From Clostridiales bacterium (lineage in GTDB: Bacteria > Bacillota_A > Clostridia > Lachnospirales > Lachnospiraceae), in the NCBI GenBank assembly GCA_030154385.1, contig JASKJZ010000093.1, forward strand, positions 1-8,400: DNA of 8,400 nucleotides, in the 5' to 3' direction. A program made the position numbers and the translations under genes. The first letter of the stretch is position 1; every line of letters begins with the position of its first letter. The notes under the pieces are model-generated. The model worked only from the letters and a program-made list of their open reading frames with translations, was not told the DNA's origin and ran no database searches. Positions 1 to 6,895 of this stretch are shown piece after piece.

Positions 1-858
1 TTAAATGCAATTGTTTTATTCTGCCTGCTTCTCTTTTCTCTCAAAAAAAAGAAAACCTATGCCGCCCTTCTCCTTCCTGTATTTCTTTCTGGATTTATCG
101 CATTGATTATTAGTATACAAGGCCCAGGAAATGCACTGCGCCAATCCACGATTGGTGCTCCTCATAATCCGATTGTTACGATTTTTCTCTCCTTTGTTTA
201 TGGAGGATATTCCATTGCGAATGCCACTACGGTACCGATCCTTCTCTTCTGGCTTTTATTTATCCCGATTTTTTGGAAGATGCTTGCTGGCACAAAGCTT
301 ACTTTTTTACATCCTCTTATTACTTTTTTTATTAGTTTTTGCATTTATTCCTCACAGATTACTCCCGTCATCTACGCACAGGGGATACGGATACCCTATC
401 GTATCCGTAATATTGTGTCCTTTCACTATTATCTATTTGTTGCATTTAACCTGTTTTGTTTATTGGGATACCTGCACCAAAACAATAAATTACCTGGATT
501 CAAACGACCCTTTCCACTCACGTACTATTATCTTTTTCTATCTTTGGCCATCCTGTTTTCTTGCATGGGTCATATCGTGGTAAATGAGGGTAATGATGGA
601 GCGGTTACGCTATCAAACCTTCCCTTTAGTGCCAGTGCTGTCTACTCATTGGCAACGGGTGAAGCAAAGGCCTATGATGCCGAAGAAAACCATCGAACGG
701 ATATCCTTAGCACAACCAAGAAAAAATACGTTGCTCTTGCTCCAATCCAGCATAAACCGTACGTCTTATTTCACTCGGATATCTCGTATGACCCAAGCTA
801 TTGGAAAAATGAACACCTTGCAAGATATTATAAAAAAAGAACGGTTCGCCTAGAATAG
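1..858 (+). CDS. Polytopic membrane protein, DUF6056-like (5' end missing)
   Basis: The reading frame is open from base 1, so the first 285 visible codons are the C-terminal part of a longer protein; the first in-frame ATT/ATG-type starts inside the window are not taken as real. About five to six hydrophobic membrane segments are visible (roughly visible residues 3-14, 21-39, 55-85, 98-118, 138-158 and 175-195), followed by an extracytoplasmic tail of about 90 residues. Two features recall the DUF6056 family of putative membrane glycosyltransferases: a GPGNALR motif just after a membrane segment, and a C-terminal signature of the form DI-x2-DP-x2-W-x-N-x3-A-x-YY followed by a basic end. Function is unknown; a role in transferring sugars to surface polymers is inferred from the neighbouring glycosyltransferase and LCP genes. 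It is convergent with those genes and its stop codon lies in the loop of the shared terminator. Family recall is from memory of motifs, not a search. Confidence 0.75.
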   Translation, partial: LNAIVLFCLLLFSLKKKKTYAALLLPVFLSGFIALIISIQGPGNALRQSTIGAPHNPIVTIFLSFVYGGYSIANATTVPILLFWLLFIPIFWKMLAGTKLTFLHPLITFFISFCIYSSQITPVIYAQGIRIPYRIRNIVSFHYYLFVAFNLFCLLGYLHQNNKLPGFKRPFPLTYYYLFLSLAILFSCMGHIVVNEGNDGAVTLSNLPFSASAVYSLATGEAKAYDAEENHRTDILSTTKKKYVALAPIQHKPYVLFHSDISYDPSYWKNEHLARYYKKRTVRLE

Positions 859-881
859 CGGAACCGTTCTTTTTTTATAAT
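827..881. terminator. Bidirectional intrinsic terminator
   Basis: Bases 827-847 and 861-881 are perfect reverse complements (21 bp) around a 13-nt loop. The core arms are GAACGGTTC and GAACCGTTC, flanked by seven A on the left and seven T on the right, so either strand gives a GC-containing hairpin followed by a U tract. It sits between convergent genes and can end both the DUF6056-like transcript and the LCP-glycosyltransferase transcript. The TAG stop codon of the plus-strand gene (856-858) lies inside the loop. Confidence 0.93.
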
Positions 882-899
882 GATCTTTTTCCCTTGGTA

Positions 900-1838
900 T
901 CATATGATTTCGTCAATAATATACTTTGGACGATGCTTTGTTTCTAAGTAGGTCTTTCCGATATACTCCCCAATGGTACCAATGGATATCAGCTGTATGC
1001 TTCCAAGTGTCCATATCGACATCACGGTACTTGTCCATCCGCTTACTGTATTATGGGTAAAATAGCGAATCAAGAAATAAATAATGAGCACGATACAAAT
1101 TCCTAAAAAGAATACGCCTGTCATTGTAATGAAACGTATTGGCTTGATGCTAAAGGAAGTAATCCCCTCAAAGGCAAATCGCAACATTTTCTTTAAGGGA
1201 TATTTTGATTCGCCTGCATAACGTTTTCCTCGTTCGTATTCGACTGTAGTATGGCGATATCCAAGCTGTGGAACCATCCCACGCAAAAAAAGATTTACTT
1301 CCGGATATTGCGACAGCGCTTCGAGTGCACGTTTTCCAAGTAATCGACAATCTGCATGATTATAAACAAGCTCGACACCAAGAAATGACATGAATTTATA
1401 AAATTGCTGTGCCGAATGCTTTTTAAAAAACGTATCTCCATCACGGCTTTTTCGAACCCCATATACCACTTCATTTCCTTCTTGATAAAGTGCTACAAAT
1501 TTTTCAATGACCCCAATATCATCTTGCAAATCCGCATCCATACTTATCGAAATGTCCGCATGCTCTTTTGCCGTCATAAGACCTGCTAATAATGCATTTT
1601 GATGTCCAAAGTTTCTGGACAAGTGAATCCCCATAAACATTGCATCTGCGTGATGCATCTCTTCGATTAGTTTCCAAGTATTATCTTTTGATCCATCGTC
1701 TACATATACAATTTTGCTTTCTGGATCTATTTTCCCTTGCTCCACCAAGGAACGCATAACCTGCGCCAGACGTTTACTCGTCTCTGGTAAAACCTGCTCT
1801 TCATTAAAGCAAGGAATGACTACCCATAATAGCGGCAT
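900..1838 (-). CDS. Family 2 glycosyltransferase, GtrB/DPM1-like, membrane anchored
   Basis: This 312-residue protein has the layout of polyisoprenyl-phosphate glycosyltransferases (GtrB, CsbB, YkcC, dolichol-phosphate mannose synthase), which move a sugar from a nucleotide donor to undecaprenyl phosphate at the inner membrane face. The GT-A domain covers about residues 1-230: VVIPCFNEE at 6-14, VDDGS at 46-50, SRNFGHQNAL at 74-83, and the metal-binding D101-A-D103 within MDADLQDD. A KYPLKKML stretch near 212-219 precedes an amphipathic region and two membrane helices (about 236-260 and 268-293), as usual in GtrB types. The length matches the family. The start ATG follows AAGGAG by 11 nt, and the LCP stop codon lies 16 nt upstream, so the two are co-transcribed. 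The sugar cannot be told from sequence, and no GtrA-like flippase is present in the window. Confidence 0.92.
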   Translation of the reverse strand: MPLLWVVIPCFNEEQVLPETSKRLAQVMRSLVEQGKIDPESKIVYVDDGSKDNTWKLIEEMHHADAMFMGIHLSRNFGHQNALLAGLMTAKEHADISISMDADLQDDIGVIEKFVALYQEGNEVVYGVRKSRDGDTFFKKHSAQQFYKFMSFLGVELVYNHADCRLLGKRALEALSQYPEVNLFLRGMVPQLGYRHTTVEYERGKRYAGESKYPLKKMLRFAFEGITSFSIKPIRFITMTGVFFLGICIVLIIYFLIRYFTHNTVSGWTSTVMSIWTLGSIQLISIGTIGEYIGKTYLETKHRPKYIIDEII

Positions 1839-1854
1839 ATACCCTCATTCTCCT

Positions 1855-3069
1855 TTATTGCACCGATGCATTTGTCGTTGTATCCGTGCTTGTTTCTATA
1901 TCCGAGCCATCACTTGCCGTTTGCGACTCTGTATCCACTCCATAAATGAACTCTTTTAGTGCAGCATTGTTTTTTTCAAAGTTTACCAACAAAACACTTC
2001 CCGCTTGATTTTTTGTGGTGCTATACCCATTATCCATTGGAATACGGAAGGTTTCAAGCTCCGTTGTACCCGTACCTACATATGCGGCAACATAGCTTAA
2101 TATTTTAGTATTCGATAGGTCTGTGGTGATATATTTTAGTAAGCTATTCGTAATGGTCACAAGTTCTAATAAATTCTTTGATTTGTATTTTTCAAAAATC
2201 GCATTCAAAACCGTTCTTTGGCGATTGGTTCGTCCAAAATCATCGTGTTCCCCATCAATGCCCGCTACATAACGCACGCGTGAATACCCAAGTGCCTGAT
2301 TTCCATTAAGAAGATGCAGACCAGCTTGTACATTTCGATATTCTGGCTTTGTTATATAATCTTTGCGATTTAGATAGTCCGCCTCTGCCTGCGTCAGTTC
2401 AATTTCTACACCACCAAGCTCATTGATGATTTCTTCAAACCCATCAAAATCGACACGAGCATATCCATCAATTGCAATGTCAAAGTTTTGTTCAATAGTC
2501 TGAGCCAGGAGTGGGCCGCCTCCAATATTATAAGCAGAATTTAGTTTTCCTTTTCCATGATCTGGAATGTCAACATAACAATCACGCATTATAGAGGTTA
2601 ACTTCACTGATTTTTGTTTTTGGTTAATTGTCGCAATCATCATCGAATCCGAACGTCCCCGATTGGTATCATGCATTTTTTCTTCCCCGATTAATAGTAC
2701 ATTAATTACACTGGTATCTGCTGGTTTTATATCATTTGCTGATACAATGGTACTGGTATCAAGCCCTTCGTCTGTACCATCGTTGACCACAACATCCTCC
2801 GTCTTTTCTTTATGGATCTGATCTAATACACCTTTTCCCGTAACCACAATGGCAAGTGCAAGAACTACCAAAAGAGAAGCCAATCCTATTAAGATTTTTT
2901 TGCCTCTCCCCATTTTCTTCTTTGGTGATTTGTTATTATCCCCTATGCCTTGTGTTAAGGAAGGCTCAAGTGGACTTTGATCTAGCTCCTCTGAGACCTG
3001 CTTACTAAGGTTTTCTGTTATTTCTTTTAATATGCTATCTGCATTATCGTCATCATAAAACTGACTCAT
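1855..3069 (-). CDS. LCP (LytR-CpsA-Psr) family cell-wall protein
   Basis: The 404-residue protein has a charged cytoplasmic N-terminus of about 55 residues, one membrane helix (about 58-77) preceded by a KKK/RGKK cluster, and an extracellular LCP domain from about 120 to 380. LCP proteins transfer undecaprenyl-pyrophosphate-linked glycopolymers (wall teichoic acid, capsule or other surface polymers) onto peptidoglycan. Visible LCP motifs are NVLLIG, the RSDSMM block with R139 and D141, SIMRD-x-YVDIP with R162 and D163, KLNSAYNIGG, and the later RVRY ... DFGRTNRQR block. The last 25 or so residues are Ser/Thr/Asp-rich and look like a disordered tail. The start ATG has GAGG 8 nt upstream. It is the first gene of a two-gene operon with the glycosyltransferase, driven by the promoter in the divergent gap. 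Which polymer it handles cannot be read from the sequence. Confidence 0.93.
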   Translation of the reverse strand: MSQFYDDDNADSILKEITENLSKQVSEELDQSPLEPSLTQGIGDNNKSPKKKMGRGKKILIGLASLLVVLALAIVVTGKGVLDQIHKEKTEDVVVNDGTDEGLDTSTIVSANDIKPADTSVINVLLIGEEKMHDTNRGRSDSMMIATINQKQKSVKLTSIMRDCYVDIPDHGKGKLNSAYNIGGGPLLAQTIEQNFDIAIDGYARVDFDGFEEIINELGGVEIELTQAEADYLNRKDYITKPEYRNVQAGLHLLNGNQALGYSRVRYVAGIDGEHDDFGRTNRQRTVLNAIFEKYKSKNLLELVTITNSLLKYITTDLSNTKILSYVAAYVGTGTTELETFRIPMDNGYSTTKNQAGSVLLVNFEKNNAALKEFIYGVDTESQTASDGSDIETSTDTTTNASVQ

Positions 3070-3106
3070 GCTATCATCCTCTTTTCTATTTTGTCACATC
3101 TTTATT

Positions 3107-3135
3107 ACTTTACCATTTATTAAGTTATCCGTCAA
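3107..3135 (-). promoter_or_regulatory. Promoter of the LCP-glycosyltransferase operon
   Basis: Read on the minus strand, TTGACG (3135-3130) is followed after exactly 17 nt by TAAAGT (3112-3107). This matches the sigma-A -35 box at 5 of 6 positions and the -10 box at 4 of 6. It would start a leader of roughly 30 nt before the LCP ATG at 3069. It is the best candidate on this strand in the gap. Confidence 0.6.
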
Positions 3136-3164
3136 TCACAAGATTTATGAAACAAAAGAAAAGA

Positions 3165-3193
3165 TTGACAGTTCTAGGACGAACGTTTAAAAT
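3165..3193 (+). promoter_or_regulatory. Promoter of the DAHP synthase gene
   Basis: TTGACA (3165-3170, a perfect -35) is followed after 17 nt by TAAAAT (3188-3193, one mismatch to TATAAT). The expected transcript start near 3200 leaves about 33 nt to the ATG at 3233, too short for a riboswitch, T-box or attenuator. A GTTC-N6-GAAC dyad (3171-3184) lies in the spacer and might be an operator. Confidence 0.82.
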
Positions 3194-3216
3194 TGTAAAA
3201 CAGAATTGATTTTGCT

Positions 3217-3225
3217 GGAAGGGAG
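3217..3225 (+). promoter_or_regulatory. Ribosome binding site that fixes the aroF start
   Basis: GGAAGGGAG ends 7 nt before the ATG at 3233. This selects that ATG over the in-frame TTG at 3206, which lies upstream of this site and only about 6 nt after the expected transcript start, leaving no room for its own site. Confidence 0.85.
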
Positions 3226-3232
3226 AACTACC

Positions 3233-4261
3233 ATGGGGCTAAATTACCTGCGTGAAGCGATTTCACCAAATGATTTATTAAAAGAATATGCACTGCCAAA
3301 AGAGCATGTCTTATTAAAAGAGAAAAAAGATCAAGAAATTAAAGCTGTGTTTACTGGGGAAAGTGACAAATTTCTCCTGATCATAGGGCCTTGTTCGGCT
3401 GATAATGAAGATGCAGTCTGTGATTACATCCAAAGATTGGCTGCCATTCAAGAAAAGGTAGCAAATCAGATTATTATTATTCCCCGTATTTATACAAATA
3501 AGCCAAGAACAAATGGTACTGGCTACAAAGGTATGGTGCATCAACCAGATCCGCTAAAAAAACCTGATTTATGTGAGGGCCTCATCGCCATCCGTAAAAT
3601 GCATTTACGTGCCATCAAAGAAAGTCATCTGTTTCCTGCGGATGAAATGCTCTATCCAGATAACTGGTCGTACCTAGAAGATCTTTTATCCTATGTTGCA
3701 ATTGGTGCAAGATCAGTAGAAAACCAACAGCACCGTCTGACGGTAAGCGGTATTGACATCCCATGTGGAATGAAAAATCCAACCAGCGGTGATTATACGG
3801 TCATGCTAAACTCCTGTGTTGCCGCACAGTCTAAGCATACCTTTTTATACCGCGGCTGGGAAGTAAAGAGCGATGGAAATCCTCTCGCACATACGATTCT
3901 TCGCGGTGCAGTCGATCGCTACGGCGTGGCCTTCCCAAATTATCACTACGAGGACATCAAGCGCCTCTTAGAAGCCTATGCTTCCTTTGACCTTGTGAAT
4001 CCAGCTACCATAATCGATGCCAACCATTCAAACTCGAATAAGTGCTACTATGAGCAGCCAAGAATTGTATCGGAAATTCTTCACAGCCGTAAAGTCTCAG
4101 AAGACATCCGTAAATTTGTAAAGGGTGTAATGGTAGAAAGCTATATTGAAGAAGGAAGCCAGAGCATTCATGAGCATACGTATGGAAAGTCGATTACCGA
4201 TGCTTGTATTGGTTGGGATACCACCGAAGCCTTAATTTATAAAATTGCAGACAACCTATAA
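3233..4261 (+). CDS. aroF: 3-deoxy-7-phosphoheptulonate (DAHP) synthase, class I
   Basis: DAHP synthase condenses phosphoenolpyruvate and erythrose 4-phosphate, the first step of the shikimate pathway to aromatic amino acids. The 342-residue protein aligns by eye over its whole length with E. coli AroG/AroF (about 350 residues). Motifs seen are IGPCS at 51-55, PRTNGTGYKG, IGARSVENQQHR, GMKNPTSGD, ANHSNSNK and GVMVESYIEEGSQS ... KSITDACIGW. The four metal ligands known from AroG appear conserved as C54, H265, E302 and D323. It is of the AroFGH (alpha) subtype, without a fused chorismate mutase or ACT domain. Feedback control, if any, would rest on the N-terminal region, and its effector cannot be assigned. 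It has its own promoter and stands alone rather than in an aro operon. It is convergent with spoIIM, with a 1-nt gap. The symbol denotes the family; aroG or aroH would be equally valid labels. Confidence 0.95.
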   Translation: MGLNYLREAISPNDLLKEYALPKEHVLLKEKKDQEIKAVFTGESDKFLLIIGPCSADNEDAVCDYIQRLAAIQEKVANQIIIIPRIYTNKPRTNGTGYKGMVHQPDPLKKPDLCEGLIAIRKMHLRAIKESHLFPADEMLYPDNWSYLEDLLSYVAIGARSVENQQHRLTVSGIDIPCGMKNPTSGDYTVMLNSCVAAQSKHTFLYRGWEVKSDGNPLAHTILRGAVDRYGVAFPNYHYEDIKRLLEAYASFDLVNPATIIDANHSNSNKCYYEQPRIVSEILHSRKVSEDIRKFVKGVMVESYIEEGSQSIHEHTYGKSITDACIGWDTTEALIYKIADNL

Positions 4262-4262
4262 G

Positions 4263-4826
4263 TTATGAGACTAAAAACAACACATGACGCATAATAAAGG
4301 AATTGACAAAGGTCTCCAGAAAAACGCCAGTCAGCATGAGCACAAGCAGCATGCCAAGTGGTAACAGTTTTTCTGTGAGGCTTTTTTTCTTGTGCAGGAG
4401 CTGCCGTCCTTCATACCCATAGCGTATGATGAAATAAAATAGGGGCACATACAAAAATAATTGCGGTACGCCAGATAAAATAGCATATAAAAGTCCGGGT
4501 AAATGATAGGAAAAAAATAAGCTTTGCACAAAATATCCAATTTGAAAGCCACAAAAAATCGAGCCCATCACACAAACATATGGAAACACATAGGTTGTGG
4601 ACAAAACAAGTAAAAGAAGCGCTGGAACTAGAATTCGTTTGAATGCCAAGACAAAATAATAGCCATAGTGAATCGTTCCACTTTGGATACTGCTAACTGC
4701 TTCATCAAAGTAGGCGTAATAGCTGTCCATATAGTAATAGCGAAGGAAATAAGCCACGATTCCACCAATTAAAAACCCAATAAAAAAAAGGATAATAAGC
4801 CTCCTTTTATACTCATTTCCTTTCAT
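4263..4826 (-). CDS. spoIIM: Stage II sporulation protein M family (SpoIIM/DUF95)
   Basis: In Bacillus, SpoIIM joins SpoIID and SpoIIP in the machine that remodels septal peptidoglycan and drives engulfment of the forespore. This 187-residue protein is slightly shorter than Bacillus SpoIIM (about 215). It has a short basic N-terminus, then about five hydrophobic segments (near 10-27, 65-87, 90-106, 112-134 and 155-172). The family-like features are the FFIGFLIGGI first helix, a GVPQLF segment near 119-124 where the family often has a Pro-His pair, and the C-terminal G-x2-LE-x2-VN block at 167-175. The start ATG has AAGGAG 8 nt upstream, partly inside a hairpin. It is the last gene of the operon, after the Nudix gene; a nudF-spoIIM neighbourhood is also known in Bacillus. 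The assignment rests on topology, these motifs and context. Other DUF95 membrane proteins exist, so a direct sporulation role is likely but not proven. Confidence 0.82.
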   Translation of the reverse strand: MKGNEYKRRLIILFFIGFLIGGIVAYFLRYYYMDSYYAYFDEAVSSIQSGTIHYGYYFVLAFKRILVPALLLLVLSTTYVFPYVCVMGSIFCGFQIGYFVQSLFFSYHLPGLLYAILSGVPQLFLYVPLFYFIIRYGYEGRQLLHKKKSLTEKLLPLGMLLVLMLTGVFLETFVNSFIMRHVLFLVS

Positions 4827-4837
4827 ACGTTTCTCTC

Positions 4838-4876
4838 CTTTCCTGTATCGTTTTTATCTTATGCGATACAGGAAAG
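4838..4876 (-). promoter_or_regulatory. Leader hairpin overlapping the spoIIM ribosome binding site
   Basis: Bases 4838-4850 (CTTTCCTGTATCG) and 4864-4876 are perfect reverse complements (13 bp) around a 13-nt loop. In the spoIIM transcript the 3' arm is CGATACAGGAAAG and runs straight into GAG, so half of the AAGGAG ribosome binding site (4840-4835) is paired. No U tract follows on either strand, so it does not look like an intrinsic terminator. A role in limiting spoIIM translation or in processing or stabilising the mRNA is inferred. Confidence 0.6.
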
Positions 4877-4894
4877 AAAAATAACCACTTGTCT

Positions 4895-5437
4895 TTACTT
4901 GTTTTTTTGTTCTTTTTTTGCTTTGTATGCAAGAATGGCAGAAATCGTTTTTGCATCCTGAATCGTTCCAGAAAGTATCATGTTAACCAACTCCTCCAAC
5001 GTATACCGCTCAATCGTCACATACTCATCTTCATCTAAATTTTGCTTGGAAGGCACAATGTCTTCGGTCATATAAATCGCAATTTTTTCATCGCAAAATG
5101 CTACAGTCGTGAAAAGTTCAAGTAAAAGCTCGGCATCCTTTGTCGCAAATCCCGTCTCTTCTTCTAACTCACGAATTGCACAGACCTTAAAATCTTCTCC
5201 TTCATTTCTTCCACCCGCAGGAATTTCTAAGGTATTCTTTTCTACCGCACCACGGTATTGTCGTACCATCAGAATCTTACCTTCCAAATCAACCGCTACA
5301 ATCGCTGCTGCCCCCTTATGCTCCAAATAATCCCATTTGGCACATCTTCCATCCGGAAGTCGCATGGTATCCTCATAAAAGCTAACGATTGCACCCTTGT
5401 GTATCAATTTGCGCTCTATCCTTTGTATAGTATCCAT
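4895..5437 (-). CDS. nudF: Nudix hydrolase, ADP-ribose pyrophosphatase-like
   Basis: The 180-residue protein has a complete Nudix box at residues 75-97 (G75, E81, R89-E90, E93-E94, G96), fitting GX5EX7REUXEEXGU exactly; these glutamates bind the catalytic Mg2+. The preceding MVRQYRGAVEKNTLEIPAG stretch (57-75) is typical of ADP-ribose pyrophosphatases, which cut ADP-ribose to AMP and ribose 5-phosphate. The N-terminal strand region (about 1-40) fits the NudF dimerisation domain. The C-terminus is Lys-rich. The start ATG is preceded by AGGGGGT and lies 9 nt after the pepD stop, so it is in the same operon and possibly translationally coupled. The ADP-ribose substrate is inferred from the family; related Nudix enzymes can use other nucleoside diphosphate derivatives. 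Its place before spoIIM matches the nudF-spoIIM neighbourhood of Bacillus. Confidence 0.9.
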   Translation of the reverse strand: MDTIQRIERKLIHKGAIVSFYEDTMRLPDGRCAKWDYLEHKGAAAIVAVDLEGKILMVRQYRGAVEKNTLEIPAGGRNEGEDFKVCAIRELEEETGFATKDAELLLELFTTVAFCDEKIAIYMTEDIVPSKQNLDEDEYVTIERYTLEELVNMILSGTIQDAKTISAILAYKAKKEQKNK

Positions 5438-5446
5438 CCAGACCCC

Positions 5447-6877
5447 CTATCTCGCTGCTAATGCACGCAGGGTCCAAAGCAATGTCTCATAAACGCGAAG
5501 CGTTGAAGATATGCTAAGGCGTTCCTCTGTCGTGTGGATGTCGTGCATCTGGGGACCTACGGATATAATATCCAAATTTCCTATCTTTTCCGATAAAATA
5601 CCGCATTCTAAGCCCGCATGAATGGCTTCTACACGAATCTCATTTCCCGTCACCTTTTGATAAGCCTCGGCATAGATGGTACGAAGTTTTGAATCTTTTT
5701 TAAACTCCCAGCCTGGATATTCCCCACTTGTGGAAAAGGTTCCACCAAGGTAGGTGATAAAATATTCCAGTTTATTACGAATAAACGCTTTATAAGAGCT
5801 TAATGAACTTCTGACCGCATACGCCATTCTTGCCTCTGTCTCATTCGTTGTGAAAATACCAAGATTTAGGGAGCTTTCTACCAGGCCTTCGATGTCTGGG
5901 CTCATGGTCAAAATACCATTTGGCGCCTCTAGCAGGAAAAACAACAGCTTTTGATAGCTTTCCTTCGTCATGACCGAATATGTCTTTTCTTCCCCCTGCG
6001 ATATCGTGATTGTAAGGTCTGGTTCGTTGGTACGGCATTCACTTCTGTACTTTTCATTTAAGAACTTTACTTCATTGATAATCTTATAAGCCTCTTCTTC
6101 TGAAGTCACGATATGCGCAACTGCCTCTCTTGGTATCGCATTATCCATAAGGCCGCCCTTCATTTCACTAACTGAAAAAGAAAATGTTCCAAGATCGAAC
6201 ATGAGTCTGGCTAATAAAAGATTTGCATTCAGACGTCCCTTATCGATATCTCCACCCGAATGTCCGCCAAGAAGTCCTTTTACCGTAATCGTAAGACGGC
6301 GTCCCTCCTGCTTTTCATAGGTAAGTGGAAGACGGCAATCGGCGCGAAGTCCTCCCGCACAGCTTGCTAAGATAATATCTTCATCCTCAGAATCAATGTT
6401 GATCATATAAGCAGCCTCTAGCGAAGAGGCATCCAGTGCGGTAGCACCAAGCAGACCAATTTCCTCATCCGTCGTAATCACAACCTCAAGCGGCGGATGT
6501 ACCAGCGTATCATCTGCCAAGATTGCAAGTGCATAGGCGATTGCTATCCCATCGTCTCCTCCAAGGGTCGTATCCTTTGCTGATAAATAATCATCCTTTA
6601 TTTCCAGCGTAAGACCATCCTTCAAAAAGTCATGCGTGCTGCCTTCGATTTTCTCGCAAATCATATCCATATGACCTTGTAATATGACAGCCGGTGCATC
6701 TTCAAAGCCAGCAGACCCTGGTTTTTTTATGATGACATTTTTTGCATCATCTTGTATATAAAATAAATTTCTATCCTTTGCAAACGATACCAGATAATCA
6801 CTGATTTCCTGGCAATTGCGAGATCCTCTTGGAATCGCGCTGATTTCTTCAAAATACTGAAACACAATATGCTCCAT
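5447..6877 (-). CDS. pepD: Aminoacyl-histidine dipeptidase, peptidase M20 family (PepD)
   Basis: PepD enzymes are cytosolic zinc dipeptidases that split Xaa-His and other dipeptides for amino-acid recycling. The 476-residue length matches the family (about 485 in E. coli). Metal and catalytic motifs in order are QGHMDMICE (H69, D71), LGGDDGIA (D108 as the expected bridging aspartate), TTDEEIGLLGA (E138/E139, catalytic base region), NIDSEDED near 161, IHAGLECGIL (H420, E424) and GPQMHDIHTTEERLSI (H448). The GGHSGGDI block near the middle marks the lid/dimerisation domain typical of M20 enzymes. The N-terminal FEEISAIPRGS segment is characteristic of PepD. GGAGG lies 8 nt before the ATG, and the upstream UPF0210 gene ends 18 nt away. 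The exact dipeptide preference cannot be seen. Confidence 0.94.
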   Translation of the reverse strand: MEHIVFQYFEEISAIPRGSRNCQEISDYLVSFAKDRNLFYIQDDAKNVIIKKPGSAGFEDAPAVILQGHMDMICEKIEGSTHDFLKDGLTLEIKDDYLSAKDTTLGGDDGIAIAYALAILADDTLVHPPLEVVITTDEEIGLLGATALDASSLEAAYMINIDSEDEDIILASCAGGLRADCRLPLTYEKQEGRRLTITVKGLLGGHSGGDIDKGRLNANLLLARLMFDLGTFSFSVSEMKGGLMDNAIPREAVAHIVTSEEEAYKIINEVKFLNEKYRSECRTNEPDLTITISQGEEKTYSVMTKESYQKLLFFLLEAPNGILTMSPDIEGLVESSLNLGIFTTNETEARMAYAVRSSLSSYKAFIRNKLEYFITYLGGTFSTSGEYPGWEFKKDSKLRTIYAEAYQKVTGNEIRVEAIHAGLECGILSEKIGNLDIISVGPQMHDIHTTEERLSISSTLRVYETLLWTLRALAAR

Positions 6878-6895
6878 TAAAAAGCCTCCAAACCT

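Noticed and set aside
131..853. Two further plus-strand frames (131-583 and 584-853) overlapping the DUF6056-like gene.
   Set aside because: They are out of frame with the long open frame that runs from base 1, abut only by chance, and translate to Leu/Phe/Ser-rich text with no family motif.
3171..3184. GTTC-N6-GAAC in the aroF promoter as a LexA (SOS) box.
   Set aside because: The Gram-positive LexA box has GAAC before GTTC with a 4-nt spacer; both the order and the spacing differ here.
3206..3232. Upstream in-frame TTG as the start of the DAHP synthase, adding nine residues.
   Set aside because: It lies just after the expected transcript start without a ribosome binding site, and GGAAGGGAG is well placed for the ATG at 3233.
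3314..3544. Minus-strand frame of 76 codons inside the DAHP synthase gene.
   Set aside because: It is antisense to a well-conserved enzyme and has no recognisable motif or clear ribosome binding site; treated as a shadow.
4838..4876. The 13-bp hairpin before spoIIM read as an intrinsic terminator.
   Set aside because: No U tract follows the 3' arm on either strand; the minus strand continues with GAGAGAAACG into the spoIIM start.
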